Positions 1-12,702 of a stretch of DNA of 64,000 nucleotides are shown in pieces. The stretch's first letter is position 1. Each line of letters begins with the position of its first letter. A program made the position numbers and the translations under genes. The stretch comes from Marchantia polymorpha subsp. ruderalis (lineage: Eukaryota; Streptophyta; Marchantiopsida; Marchantiales; Marchantiaceae): NCBI GenBank assembly GCA_037833965.1, contig AP031355.1, forward strand, positions 16,517,501 to 16,581,500, read 5' to 3'. A model generated the notes under the pieces. It did not search any database and was not told the DNA's origin. It saw only the letters and a list, made by a program, of their open reading frames with translations.

Positions 1-121
1 ATAAGGATTTGTCAATTCTGGTCATTCTATCTTGATTGAGAAGCATTTTTCAACAATGCTTCTTGAACCAAAATGTCATCACTCAAATGTTTTTTTTTTT
101 GTTTTCATGCGGTTATTTTGG

Positions 122-3100
122 CCCCCTGAATTTGTGTCTCTATCTCGTGTGCTTCTAGTGTGCTCCCTTGGAACGGTCCGATCGAGCATGATAGCTTTGA
201 AACTCAAATCTCCTCATCCAAGTGACACGGTGATGTTGTCTCTTATCTACTTCATTCTTAGCTGTATGCTGCTACTCTGAAACCTCAAATCTCCCTTCAT
301 TGTCACCTTTTAGTTCTAAACTGTTGGGTGAATTGGATGACTTTGTATTCGCCTTGCGCTATTGTTGCTTTGGCGGTGGAATTTCTCGAATTTCGTTGTG
401 ATCTTTGCTAGGACCAAGTAGTTGTTCATGATCAACCATATAAATTGAACAATATATCTCAATGACATATTTTAGCGCGCTGCCTCCACCATCAGCATTA
501 TTCAGAATTTTAAAAGTTGGTGGTATTTTTAACTTTTATCAATACTCTGGTAAAACATAGCCACAAATGCATAAGAACTGGACCCGGAGAGGATAACAGA
601 GCAGCTCCTAGCTTCAATGATTACTTTGCATATCCTTCATACTTTGGTGCAACATTGTTCGATACTATCCCATTGATGTTTTCATTCTACTGTGACACGG
701 TCATAAGTAGGAGAGCAAAAACCAAATACTTGCTTATAATAAGTGTTTTTTCTTCAACAAATATTTTTATATTTTATTGGATGCTATCAGAAAACATCTC
801 TCGCGTCCATAACTAAATAAATTTACCTTGGTCTTGTCCTTTTTTCTACTCTAGCATCTACATGTCTGCAAACACACATGTAGATGTAATGAAGAGAGGC
901 CAGACAAACCCCAGCGGCAAGAGGAAGTCATCTGCCGAGCGAATTCTTCCAGCCTTACGACTGACGATTCCTTCGCACAGAGTCGTGTGGTGGCAGCCTT
1001 GAACTCATGTACACCCTTCTTCAAACGTTTGCACCCAAATCTGAGCCAATTTTATAGTATGTTCCCACACGTTATTTCCTTTCTTATGAAAACCCTTGCC
1101 TTGCTAGATGATCTCGTGCATTCGATGCCAAGAGCATGGGCCAGAGGCAAGGGGAGTAGGTTCTGCAACACGTTCAGTGCAATATTTATCAATTTCTCCC
1201 TCCTCTTCGTTGGCAACATGGACAAATTCAGATGTGAACCAGGGTGGAAGGGCTAATAGATTGAGAAGTTCCAACATGTTGATACAGTTGTCACCGTAAG
1301 CGTTGAAGGAAAACGCGTTCCCATTATTGGGTCATAATGAGAGGATTACACTATCTGACTTTTTGAATCCACCCACGCTATCAAAGTGGATTAGATCAAC
1401 AGCTTTCCGTTCATGCTATTTATTTCTTATTCCTTCTCGATACGTCATTAGCCCGTGTCGGGTCACGCGGGAGTCCAGTGCTTGGGCGTGACAATTTCCA
1501 GATCTGCGCGAAGGAGAACGATTCTCGTCCAGTCGAATCGGATTCAAATTTCTATTTCTATAACGATGTAGCAAGCCAATTTAAGCAAACTCCGTATGTC
1601 TTATTTAACAAGACTTTCATTCGGTTGTACCTGCCTCCGCTTGTTCCACAACCTTGTGTCATTTGCTGCTGGGATTGGAAAACAAGTCTTTCCGTCCTTC
1701 CCCAGTCTCTCAGAAATATTCAATAAAGTCCATGTTTTATCTAATTCTTCATTCTAATGCAGCACATTAACTAATAAAGTCACGAGATTTTTTGGTTATC
1801 TGAAATTTTTTGAAGTTGCATTCGTGTTTGTTTGGCCCACCTTCACATAAATATCTACCCACTCTTCCCATGTACTTAATCCCTCTCGCCGCATCAGCCC
1901 AAAAGTGATTTATGTGTGAAGACCACCTTTGGGGTTATTCTCGTTTGGGTTTACTTCCTATGATTTGTTGGAATCTCATCATGAAAACATGTTCCAATCT
2001 GATTACCCTAACTCTAATACAGCCTCTTACACAATATGTAATATCCCCCATTTCATAATCTTAGAAGAGTTTTCTCTAAATTATGAACTGGAGGTCAAAA
2101 TTAGAATCTGACTAATTGATAATCAAAATTATCTTATTAATAAGTGTCCAATTCCGAACAAGTCTTCACTCTCTAACAAAATTCTTCAGATTTGATTTCT
2201 TTCATTGAAAGATTTTCAGTTGGCTACGCATGAAAAACACAAACTACACAACTATGTATAACTTGTGTTTCAAAAATTTAAAGGGCTAAAAGCCTTAAAG
2301 CTACGCGGAGGATATATGAGCTGAAAGATGAAGATGATGTTGGTGAAACATGGTGTAGTTGGCTAGAAGTATCACAACTCACTGGATAGAAATATTACAA
2401 CTCATAAGCGTAATTGGACTGTCAACAAATCATAAGTACATGTTGTTTCTATCCAGAAAAGCATCAAGAAACACATGCAATAGCTTAGATTTATAATGGC
2501 TCTAAAATCTTATTGTGCGTCTAAAGGCTTGCCAATGATGTTGATGATTGTTAGGTTTATTTTACCTCAAATAAATTTGAAGATTAGAGCATATGTAGCT
2601 AACTTAACCTCTAATGGTAATATTCTGTGTATACCTTAATTACAAGGTATGAAGTAACTCAACAAGGTATTGTAACCATTACTTTCTTCATATATTATTT
2701 GATTCTGTCGCATCGGTAGAAAATAACTTCTTCATTCTGATTTTGGCATTGTAATGCAAATTTGTGGAACAACATTTTCATACCATCAAACGCTTGAATA
2801 TGAACTTGTTTTGATGATGCCTAAAGAGTAAATCTAATATTTGCAATTATCTTTATACATCATTCTTGAAGTTTGAAAACTAAATTTACACAAGAATAAC
2901 TTGCTTGATATGCACAAAAAAATTCGATTGGAGATAAATATAGTTAAGGAATGGATGCGCAAGTCTTTAATTATGTTAATTATGTTAATTATGAAGTCCT
3001 GAAAAGGAGGAATCTGAATTATGATTAACACATATTGAGTACACTTAATGATTAAAAACCTCATAGTTCTACAAGCTTCTTCTCTTTTCATTTTAAATCA

Positions 3101-4281
3101 AATCATATGTGATTTTGAATCACATTTGAATCACTGATTCATGTTTAAAAAATATATATGTTTCATAAAGTAGAGTTGTTATATAGTTTATAAATACGTT
3201 TATTTCATAATTTCGATCTCAAGTACTATGTAATTACTGGATATGATCTAGTGAGGATAGCTCAATGGGGATAATTACTTTGTGATATACCTGAACCAAA
3301 TAGATTGTGCATTAAATCAATAGTGAATAAGGTTTTGATTAAAATTGCATATGTCACTTTTCAAATATAACATCTAGTGAAGTAGATACATCAAGAGTAT
3401 GCATCTGCTACTTGAATGCCTTTGTTATCCTTTCATTCAAAAGCAAGACCACTGTTGTTGACACGTTAAATGTACACTTCGTTTGGATGGCAAAAGATAA
3501 AGAATAAATGATAATGGTAAATGGTAATACAAGATAGTTCTAAAAAGTGCCATATTTTTTGTGTTATCAAAGATGTAATATATGTTGTTGTATTCATCTA
3601 GAATATCTATCCTTGTATTAAAGAAGTTCTAACAAGTACTATGCTCAATGCTCAATAAAGAAAATTATACATAACCATATTTTAAATCCAATTATTAAAA
3701 TATCAGAGTTATGGATGTAGTCACAGTTATTTTGACTTAAATCAATGTATAATTATGCTAATACAAACTTATGTATCACATTCATGGATTTTAAATAATT
3801 TTATTATATGTTTTTTGGTTGATTAAAAAGTTTAGGATTGTTATGCATTCTTTGTAGGTATAATGTTGTAGAAACCGAGTGCATTAATCTAAAATCCGTT
3901 TGTTCATCATGTCCTCATGATTCGTGATGAGCAAATCATTTGTCTTACCGTTAATTTTTTGTTTGGCCACTACTGTTGTCCATGTATAAGATTACTCTGT
4001 GGCAGGCCTCATAAAGTCTCGCAAATGCCAAGTTTGCTAGAATGAAAGCTATCATTTCACTATTTTTTGTTTGATGGCTTGGCGATATTCATTTTGAGCG
4101 TTGAATTCCTTCATCTTTCTCCCATTTGATGATGAAGAGCTAACGCACTGCACAACTCACTCAAATGCATGAAGCGCACATTAAACAATCCCATGCCTTG
4201 CTGAATAACGGATCAAAACAAACAGAGCATGATTCATCCCCTCATGGCAGGCATGGTTGTATTAGGCGATTGTATATAGGG
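122..4281. other. AT-rich stretch without a recognisable gene
   Basis: Only short open frames (up to about 100 codons) occur, none with a recognisable domain, codon bias or splice pattern. From about 2100 to 4280 the sequence is strongly AT-rich. The same sequence is at 26081-30240. I see no RNA gene or intact transposon in it. Confidence 0.7.
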
Positions 4282-4656
4282 TCGCCTAAATTACTTAAAT
4301 TTTATGGTGATTAGGCTACTAAGGGAATTAGGATTTGACGTGTGCATGTTATAACCAATGGAGAATGGACACGTATGTAGAGTAGATGGATTTTTAATTT
4401 ATTTTTTATACAATAATATAATATATTTTTTTGAAAAATTTAAAAGAAACTTTCTCTGAAAAAAATATTAATAAACTAAATTAGCCTAAATTAAATTTTC
4501 AAATATTAAATTGGTCTAAATTAACTTTTCAATGTACTAAATTAGTCTAAATGAACTTGGTAAGGAGACTAAATTCGCCTAAATTAATGTTTTTGAATAG
4601 ACTAAACTGATTTTTTCGAATAGACTAAATTATACGTATTTAGCTAATTTAGGCGA
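4282..4656. mobile_element. MITE-like element with TCGCCTAAATTA terminal inverted repeats
   Basis: The 375-bp segment starts with TCGCCTAAATTA and ends with its exact reverse complement TAATTTAGGCGA (4645-4656). The AT-rich interior holds about six degenerate repeats built on CTAAATTAGNCTAAATTAA, so the terminal motif has spread internally. There is no coding capacity, as expected of a non-autonomous element. No clear target-site duplication is visible, so the superfamily cannot be named. An identical copy is at 30241-30615 because it lies inside the large duplication. Confidence 0.6.
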
Positions 4657-7220
4657 GATACTATTATATCCATGCAACTGCGCTGTTCGACGCAGTCTTG
4701 ACGGTTTCTTTAGGCGTTCGTCTGACGGCTCCGTTTGTGCTCTTCAGCTCTGTTGCGTTCGTTCCAATAACTGCCCGGAGAAGAATGGGTGGCTTGCGTC
4801 AGCTATCCCGAAGCACAGCAGAAACATCGGTGACTTCAGTACCCAAGTTTGAGGATTTGCGTTTCCGCACTTCGTTCGCATTCATTCTCAACCATTTGGA
4901 TGATGATCTGAACCAATTCATCTTTTAAATTTTTCACATTTGTAATTCGGCGTTCTTTAGATGATAGATTACGGTCTACTGCCCTCAATTTGAGCATATT
5001 TCACGTCAAATTTAAATAATAATTCCTTCAAATCAACGGATCCTGATGTGTAATTCGCGGTTTTATAACGTGATACATTTAGAATTGACTGCTTTGACTT
5101 TTTCTGTCCGATTCCTCTCACTGTTCTCGGCCTTTAAATTCGTTCCATAAGTTTCGCAATTTTGCCGCAAGGGAAAATCACTATCGAGCAAACAGCTCGG
5201 AAGTTTCCGTGCCTACTACTTTTCGGGAGGAAATTACTTGATGGGACCCGTTGGAAACTCAATCGTCTTGAAAGGACCAAAGAAGTTTGATTTTACCCGC
5301 TGGGACCCCATTAGACGGCCACCGTAAACCATGTTCTTATAACTTACTGATTTGCTCTATAGAGTGGGGAGTGTCCGAAACTGTCGGCCAGGGTATTTTG
5401 GCGAGTCGTTAGCAGCCATGTCTAAGAAACACCATGCACCATTAGTCTGAATTACTCCGGATTTGGTCTTGAGGTGACTTCATCTTTAACTCGAAATAAC
5501 CCCAGATAGCATTGGAGCATCATTGACGGTGGGACTGCAATGGTGTCCCATCGGTAAAATGAAAACTGTTGGGTCCCATAAAGTGTTTTCCTCTACTTTT
5601 CCGCCCAATGGTAAGAAGACTTTGCTGTACAGAGCAGTTGCTGAGTAAACGTCAAAAGTAAAAAGCCTTATCCCTTGGGATAGCTAAGATTTCTCGGCAA
5701 TTAAAACGCCTCAACGTTGTCGACGCTGGCCAACCCTGGCTTGAGGTGGCTATACCAACCAGCGGCCGACTTCCGTCTACTTCTTCACGTCGGCAAATGG
5801 GTTTGCGCTTTCTCCTGAATGTCGTGTCCGCTCCTGATTCGGTTCCATCGAAATATGCTCCTGAGACGGTTTATCGGCAAGCAGCCAGAGAATATTGCCC
5901 AGGAGAGGATTGGGTTGCCACAGCTTCACACATAAGCATGGTTCTACGCACTACACTGAATACCCTGACCAAGTGGCAAGCACCATGACACTAGGTCGCG
6001 CGGACTGTAGGCATTGCACACACTACAAGGGATGCGGGATCACAGCCGTAGCTCTTGTACTGTCCAGCAAAGCGATCTGGTCTACAAGCGTGTCCACATA
6101 CATTTTCCATGGTTCCGTTCAGATGAAATCGTTTCGCAGCTAAGCCATGGACTTTCGAGATTATTTATCGCAGCACGATGACACGCGAACAGTCAAACGT
6201 GTTGTAATCGTTACACCTGTAGCCCATTTCGGCACACAAGTCAACAGAACAGATGTGCATAGACTAAAGATTCTACTCTATAAACGAAAATACAAGGAGC
6301 ACAGATATCGAGCGTTCGAAGTCTCCAAAACAGTGTGGACTCTGAGCAACAGTGTTGCTTTAATTTATATTGCAAAATGAATAGAACAGAGTAAAAGTCA
6401 CTTTTACACGTGAAAAAAATTGGCAGAAGTTGCCGCTATCATAAAAAGGGAAATGAACCACATTGAATCTAAGCCCAAACCATGTTGGAAATAATTACAG
6501 TAGAGGAAATTGAATGGCTTTTATAGATCTCGACCGGGACTACAACGAAACTTAATGAATAAGGGAACTACAGGATCAATATTCTTGCTCATCAGATATG
6601 GAACTCTAAGGCAGCAGTCGAGTTCAAACTATTCTGGCTACTTCAGGATAGAATCTCATTCGCTATCCCCTGTCCACATCAAATCTACAGACAGAGGACG
6701 GCTTACGCCATGTCGATGGAAACAGCTGTAATTGTGGACATTCAGAGTTGAGGGAGGGCGACTATCTCTGGGACCACTTTTTAAATGATATAAATTCGTT
6801 GACAAACTGTACGACTAGCGTCACTTTACTCCACGGAGTGCTGTAGAAGCCAACCAGCTAAACATGCCATTTGTCATGGCAATTTACTCTTTGAGTTGCG
6901 GAGATATCCTGGCAGACCCTCAATCTCCAGTTATGAAAAAAATTGCACCTGCAATTAGACACAAACCTCTTGTATGTCTTGAGCAGATGTTATGTCCTCA
7001 AAGTTCCTGGTAAGGAGGGAATCAAGCCTCAAACCCAAGGGACAAGGAAAATCTCCACCATCATGATTGATCTCCCGTACCTATAAGTACAATGGTGTAG
7101 GCACCTGCGATGAATTTAGAGTACACAAACGGAAGAATGATCTTCGACCATCTTCACTACCTGTAGGTTGCTTACCAGGGGAGCTAATGATTTGGATCCG
7201 AAGCGTACAGACGATGGATG
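4657..7220. other. Non-coding stretch downstream of the U-box/ARM fragment
   Basis: Moderate base composition and several short open frames, none with recognisable homology. The part next to 7221 corresponds to the 3' flank and probable 3' UTR of the minus-strand U-box/ARM gene. The same sequence is at 30616-33179. Confidence 0.6.
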
Positions 7221-8159
7221 CTATTGATTCTCCTTTGCTATGTCCAAGTTTAGCTTCTTCATCTGATCCAGTAATTGAGTTGCCTTCCGCCGAGCCCTCT
7301 GAGTACCAGTTCGAACGAGTTCCGCCAAAGGACCCTGAGCTCCCCGTTTCCAAGCGTCCGCTAGATGGTTCGTATCACTCATACTTAGAGCAAGCAAAAC
7401 TGCGGCAGCGTTTTCCTTGTTTCGTGGTGATCCCGATCTAATCAAGTCAACCAAAATTGGAATGGCAGAAGCACTACCGATCGCCACTCTACCCTCCGGA
7501 TGTGTCGCCAATATCGCCAGTATGGCTAGAGATTCATCGACCATACCCGCATTAGGATCTACTAGCAGTTTCATCAACGGAGGTACGACACCCGCCCTCA
7601 CTGCCTTGGCCTTATTTCCTTGGAAAATTGACAAATTGAACAGAGCAGTGGCGGCGTCCTTCTTTCCTCTTGCAGTACCATCTCGAAGCAGATCTACTAG
7701 AGCTGGAATGGCGCCGGACGCCCCAATAGTCACCTTGTTCTCATCAACAACAGACAAGCTGAACAAAGTAGCTGCGGCATTTTCCCTCGCTTCCATGCTC
7801 CCAGATTTGAGGACATCAACGATGGGATATATCGCCCCGGCCATCACAATAGCTCCCTTGTTGTTGTCATTTATTGACAAGTTCAACAGTGCTGTGACAG
7901 CGTGCTCCTGTGTTCTCAAGTCTGGCGTAGACAAAAGCTTGACAAGCAAAGGGATCGCTCCAGCCTCTGCGATACATATCCGATTCTCCACGTTTCGCTT
8001 AGCAAGCATGCGTAACTCCCCAGCTGCGTTCCGCTGCTCATCCAAACTTCCCGTGGAAAGCTTATTCAGAAGAACCTCCACAGCGGCAGCATCGGGGGAA
8101 ACATCCGCGCAGTTTGCAGCGCTCGAACAATAGAGCAAGCCGCTCAGTGAAGGATTCAT
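7221..8159 (-). pseudogene. Truncated U-box/ARM gene copy: ARM repeats only, with a foreign 5' end
   Basis: This is the last exon of the PUB13/14-type gene at 33180-36073, identical from the stop codon (7221) up to 8113. The U-box and the N-terminal domain are absent. Beyond the breakpoint the frame stays open into the 8114-8556 repeat, which supplies an ATG at 8159 and about 16 unrelated codons ([16 protein letters not shown]) before the ARM part. The open frame is 312 codons. Without a U-box it could not recruit an E2 enzyme; if expressed it would be an ARM-only protein that might compete with the full-length ligase for targets. No promoter is visible, so a dead 3' fragment with a fortuitous fusion is the simpler reading. 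Confidence 0.85.
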
Positions 8160-8556
8160 CTTCGGCCACGACACGAATGGAGAATTTTCGACTCTATCGC
8201 TTTGCAAGATGGGCACCGGCCTAGACTGCTACATAACTTGCCTTCACGATCAACTGCCAAAAATCCTCCTGTTGTCACACGAAATGGACATTGAAGATGT
8301 GCTCGAAACTTCGTCCAGCCTTTGTGAGATGTGCCCTGCTGCTCCAAACTGACCTGCCTTGTTCTAACGCTGTCAATTCCCTTAAGTAGAAGATCTTCTT
8401 GGAGTCTGCGATCAAGCTGTATACAATTTCCCTTAGCCAGTCCATGGCTCCAAAGTCAACCAGAAATCAGTGCGGGACGGTCTTCGACAGGTTCAATCAA
8501 CTTGGAAAGCTGCATCTTGTGCAACTTGCAGGATGAGAGCCGTTGACAATTGGGTA
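8114..8556. repeat. Direct repeat, copy 1 (partner 21927-22385)
   Basis: Starts exactly where the 8.1-kb duplication stops. It aligns with 21927-22385 in the same orientation at roughly 90-95% identity with a few small indels. On the minus strand both copies keep an open frame of about 60 codons (8156-8347 here) with conserved Cys residues, a 6-base in-frame indel and no ATG; it may be an old exon. No function is recognised. Confidence 0.85.
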
Positions 8557-10547
8557 ATCGAGACTTTATTGATAGAATACAGATTTCCGTGATATGAGAG
8601 AAAAAGTTCATAACGTAAATGGTAAACGGTAAATAGATCAAGCCCGTGGGACCCAGAGGGTCAAAAGGCTGAAGAGCACAATACAAACAATCCAACTCCA
8701 ACGTGAAACTGACACCATTCATGACCAGTCTAGAGTCGTCAATGGAGGACAATACTGGGCCAGCTCAGATTTTCGCGTCTACCACACATTTCAGAGTCGA
8801 ACCTTCTCTGGAATTGACTCTGAATTGGCTGGAAATCTTCTTGACACCAGGACGAACTTCTGGCCATGAACTTCCAACGAAGAAAAGCATTTTACATTGC
8901 GACTGGTCTGCCCTGATATCAACAAAGTTTGTCACTTCACAGTCTGACAGCACGTTTTGTAGACTGCATGCTAGAACAACCCCGACCGTATGACTGTGGG
9001 CTGACGGTATACGGTCACCGTCGTGACGGTCTCTCATTTGTTACCGTCGCATCAAGAAGTCACCCGTCGAGCGCTCACTCTCGGGATTCAAATTCGACAC
9101 ATGTACAGCGGATGTGTGACACGTGTCGGAGCGATGGAATAGTGTGCGCGACAAGAGCCTTCGTGCTGGTCCATATTCTTGTATCTTCGGCGAGTATTCT
9201 CATCAGCAGTGTGTTCGACCCAGAGCGAACTATTCTTTCGACTTTATTAAAAAATACCGTGTGCGGGACACGGAAGCGGCTTGTTCAAATTTTGGAATGC
9301 TCCTTCGTTGGAGCACCATCTAACGAAACCAAACAAGGATATCAGAGCTTCTGAGTAGTAAGATTCATGAGTCAACACAGTTCGCGTACAAGTCCGGATT
9401 TGTTCTAAGTGACACTATACAAATTACTTCTGGGAGTTGAGAGACTCAAAATAACCATCGAATGAAACCAAAATTTTAGTATAGAGTTTTGAACACAAAA
9501 TCGGCTAAGGAGCCCAGGCAGCAAAGCGCTGAACACTATGTAATCGTGCTCATCAATGGTACGGGTTGATTTGTGAGACGTGATTTGCAATACACGTTCA
9601 TGTCTAGCCTCGATCACAGGGATGTTGCTTAATCTTCTCATTATTCCGTGAAATCCTCATTAGCAGAGTGACTGCCTTGTCTGTGGAATCGAACCCACCC
9701 TAAACCCTCTAATCGACAAAGGAGCTACGGAGCAGCCAGCGATAAAGTGCTGAGAATCGGAGGTCAGTTAAATAGATGCATTGAACGGCTTCTAAGAATT
9801 TCCTCGAAGCTCTCATCCTATCTTCGTCTTCCGTGAAGATTCTCCCATAAGCACAAAAGAAAGCACAATTGCAGTCACATATTTTGTTTCCGCAACATTG
9901 ACTTCTTCATCAATCGATGCAGCCAAATCACTTAAACCACCTGTTCTGCCGGAGGTTCTAACATTCGACAACAATGACGACATTCGGTGCGCTTTTTAAG
10001 CTTTGCGTTTTATTAAATGTATGTGTACACATCGAAAGATGGACGGAGGCGGGCCAGATCCAAAATCTCTCTCCACCTCTTGCACAAACTTGCCGAAGAG
10101 AAAGAAGCAACCATCTGTACAGAAAGACGGTTTTTTTTTGTTTGACTTCCCGAGATCTCGCCACCTCTGTGAGCTTGGACGGGAGAAAGGTTTGTCTAGG
10201 AAATGCGGACAGGACGTGCTGATCGGATTGCTGGACTGTGAAAGCCATTGGTTGTGCATCGACAGAGAAGGTTTACAGGAGTGTGTGATCCCAACTGATG
10301 TACCAGGCTCTTCAGTATACATAATTTGAAAAAGATAGAGATGTTCATCCTCCACACCGTGAGTTACTGCTCTAAACTTTTTAAAGATTCGAGAGAGGTT
10401 TTCTGTATCCACTATGGCACTTCAAGGGAACCTCTTCTTCAGCACTGCCCACTTCAGTAAATTGCAGTAAGTCACCCATCGCCACTTACTGCAGCAATTA
10501 ATCGATACTGATTTGATTGTAGACATTACGGTTCTTCGGTTGATTGA
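8557..10547. other. Stretch without a recognisable gene; dispersed repeat pieces
   Basis: No supported gene. It contains a 53-bp piece related to 48653-48705 (8628-8680) and, at 8971, a copy of the CTAGAACAACCCCGACCGTA motif also found near the distal ends of both inverted-repeat arms (11741 plus; 20575 minus). Short open frames in all phases show no homology I recognise. Confidence 0.55.
8628..8680. repeat. 53-bp dispersed segment shared with 48653-48705
   Basis: The first 22 bases are identical in both places and about 45 of 53 match overall. On the minus strand both can be read as a similar peptide (PFDPLGPTGLIYLPF here). It could be a fragment of a transposon or of a duplicated exon; neither is established. 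Confidence 0.5.
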
Positions 10548-11953
10548 ACTAAAATGGAGGTCACTAATTACCTTGCAAAAGTCCTGATTATTGCTACAGT
10601 TGGAGGGATTTTTCTACTTTGCATCGTCTTTGGAGCATTCGCAATCGATGGGGACATCTTGTTCACCCACCGGCAGATTTTGGTGGGCGTTTTTCTCATA
10701 ATATTTGGAGCCATCGGCTCTTGTATTATAAGTTGCGTGTGCTGCGTGGGAGTAGACAATACGACGGTGACCTGCGACGTGTACTGCTGTGGCTGGACAG
10801 TTTGATGATTGATTGAGTTTGCAGGCCGTTGTACTCCTTTCTGAAATCTGATTCAGAATGATCCCAGCCCTGAGTGGCGTGGCCAGACACTGAAGAAAGC
10901 CTCTCGCCATGGAGCGGTGATTGACTGCCCCTAAGAAACAGGCGATTCAGCCTCTTGTGCCAAGTTTGCATGTACAGACAAGTAAACAGTCAATTGGTCG
11001 TTGCGACAGTTGCAGAAGAGTTTAATTCTATGATTCCATAGAAACAGCCTTGCTGCTTATTCTCTTTCCTATCAAGTCATCCATACTGATGCAGAGATAT
11101 TCGGTCTTTGAACGTTGGTTTATGTCCAAATGCACAAGACGTCTAAAGGCTCAAGGAATTACATTCTGCACGCTTTTGAATTGCTTAATATGCTACATGT
11201 ATCCTACATGTCATTAGCCGAATTTCGCCCGGTGAACGAACATGATGTGTGAAAATTCCTAAGTTAAAAAAACATCCTATGACAAAATGTAGTCTTGCGG
11301 TATGAGAATCAAGCATGATATTGCTCATCATGCTGTGATTTGGTTCAGTCAGGACTTGACATTCTATGCTACATTTCCTACTTAAACCAGGATGAGTTTA
11401 TGCAATTAGGACATGACATGCCTAAACCTGGACGCCTACCATCAACATTAAAACTCAGGTTATCATTTTCTACGTGATTCGGATCCCCGGATGTCATGGT
11501 CTACACTAGATCCAACTACCCTATTTGCTACCTTGCATCCAGGTTCTAGCTTGAAATGTCTTAGTGCATGTTTATACTGTCTGAAAAACTTTCGGTTCTT
11601 CGGCTTGACCGGCTTGACCCTACTCGTCTGATCTTTCTTCTACCGTATTTGTACGAATACCAAGTCATTTGTCCGAATACAAGACTTTATTACTGCAAAC
11701 AAACGAATCCTACCCAGTATGCCCCTACAAAAGCTCCTCGCTAGAACAACCCCGACCGTATGCTCTCCGGGATGACGGCGTACGTACACCGTTGGTGTTT
11801 CACCGTCACCGTCACCCACGGTTTCGCGTTTCTTCCCAAGAAGAGGCCCTGTCGCCTTTTCGTCCAGCATTTCTTTTTACGCACTCTCTCGGATTGGCGA
11901 TGGCGGATCAGGCTACCTCGGATGGCGATTTGTCGAATGATTTTTCCATTCAA
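10548..11953. repeat. Inverted repeat, arm A (partner 20352-21728)
   Basis: This 1.4-kb segment matches the reverse complement of 20352-21728. The 3' flank of the peptide frame (about 10810-11000) is about 97% identical and the middle about 95%; similarity falls off near the distal end at about 11950. Homology begins a few bases before the peptide start codon, so upstream sequences are unrelated. Arm B has an extra short tandem duplication of GCACAAGACGTCT. The arms are 8.4 kb apart and flank the LINE. Confidence 0.85.
10554..10805 (+). CDS. Small cysteine-rich protein with two predicted membrane segments
   Basis: An 83-residue frame starting at an ATG in good plant context (A at -3, G at +4), with an in-frame stop just upstream, so the start is well placed. 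Two hydrophobic segments, about residues 8-30 and 41-62, are joined by a short polar loop (AIDGDILFTHRQ). A C-terminal tail carries a C-x3-C-x-CC-x8-C-x3-CC pattern. The family is not recognised. A paralogue lies in the opposite inverted-repeat arm (21462-21722, minus). Between the two, nearly all nucleotide differences are amino-acid changing and all cysteines are retained, while the downstream non-coding flank is almost identical. That pattern suggests a real, fast-evolving protein, perhaps membrane-anchored with a disulphide-bonded tail. Function, expression and possible further exons are unknown. Confidence 0.55.
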   Translation: MEVTNYLAKVLIIATVGGIFLLCIVFGAFAIDGDILFTHRQILVGVFLIIFGAIGSCIISCVCCVGVDNTTVTCDVYCCGWTV

Positions 11954-12504
11954 GCTGATGATTTATGATTGTCAGGACATTTGCGTTTGTATGGGGCCAG
12001 GGTTTTTTCTGTCGTCGCGGCTGTGAGATAATTGGCGGGGTTTCAAATTTTGCTTGGTTTCCTTCTTCCTCCCAGGGTTTTCTAAAAGCTCGATGTCAGC
12101 CTTGCTCTCCGTTTCTCTCCCCGTCCCTTCCCATCACTGAACCTTGCATGCTGTTTTTCTCTTCCGTCTGGGCTGTTCTCCTCGTCTTCCTCTATCCCAG
12201 CACGACATAAGCTTCGCATGTAAATACCTCCTTTTTCCTGCTATGGCTTTCGGAATCGTCTACCCGGAAGGTTTTCAGAAAAGGAACCCTATCTTGAATT
12301 GATTTTTACCGTTATGATCAAGGATTTTCGATGATAAAGCATACAAATCGGGAGGGGTCGTCCTAGATCCCGGTGGCATGATGTCGTCCTTGATGCCAGC
12401 AGGTTACTATCCATACAGAGGTGCGTATAGAACCTTCATGTTGCAGGTACTGGTTCCAGCTCGGTTCCCTGGAAAATTCGATTTCCATATCTGCTGGGAC
12501 ATAA

Positions 12505-12702
12505 GCAATATCGATCCGAATAGGCAAATCCGCCAACGTGGGCTACCTGCTGCGAGAAGGACTGCAACTCATACTTGGACGAAGTGCGAGCTATTTTCAA
12601 TACCGATCTAGTCCGGGCTTGCCATTTCTACCTATCGACACCGGAGACGAAGAAATCAAGAAGTCTGAGCGGCTACTCAATTATGCAAACCCACAAGGCC
12701 TG
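12505..12702 (+). other. Possible orphan exon ending at a GTAAGT donor
   Basis: One frame is open for 65 codons from 12505 (for example GYLLREGLQLILGRSASYF in the middle). It reaches a perfect-looking donor, CCT|GTAAGT, at 12701/12702, and a stop follows at once if unspliced. The bases from 12701 onward are shared with 23843 onward, while the exon-like part is not, so the repeat boundary coincides with the donor. No downstream exon was found and no family is recognised. It may be the remnant of a gene broken by the rearrangements. An ATG at 11900 in arm A (MADQATSDGDLSNDF) could be an earlier exon of the same lost gene, which is speculative. Confidence 0.25.

Larger units (their letters stand above)
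1..8113. repeat. Left copy of an 8.1-kb segmental duplication
   Basis: This segment reappears in the same orientation at 25960-34072, a constant offset of 25959 bases. Every coding and non-coding stretch compared was identical, including long AT-rich parts that normally diverge fast. The left edge is not in the window, so the unit may be longer. The right edge falls after base 8113, inside the last exon of a U-box/ARM gene; the right copy continues into the rest of that gene while this one switches to the 8114-8556 repeat. Either the duplication is very recent or the assembly has repeated one locus; sequence alone cannot decide. Confidence 0.95.

Noticed and set aside
3245-3300. tRNA-like D-arm (ATAGCTCAATGGGGATA) in the AT-rich region
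   Set aside because: No matching T-arm at the right distance and no cloverleaf; probably chance.
7417-8133. Long plus-strand open frame of 238 codons (and 254 codons at 33376-34140)
   Set aside because: It lies exactly antisense to the ARM-repeat exon and has no domain of its own; the minus-strand ARM reading is unmistakable.
9660-9770. tRNA-like boxes on the minus strand (GTAGCTC and GGTTCGATTCC)
   Set aside because: The T-arm and acceptor stem do not pair and no anticodon arm can be drawn.
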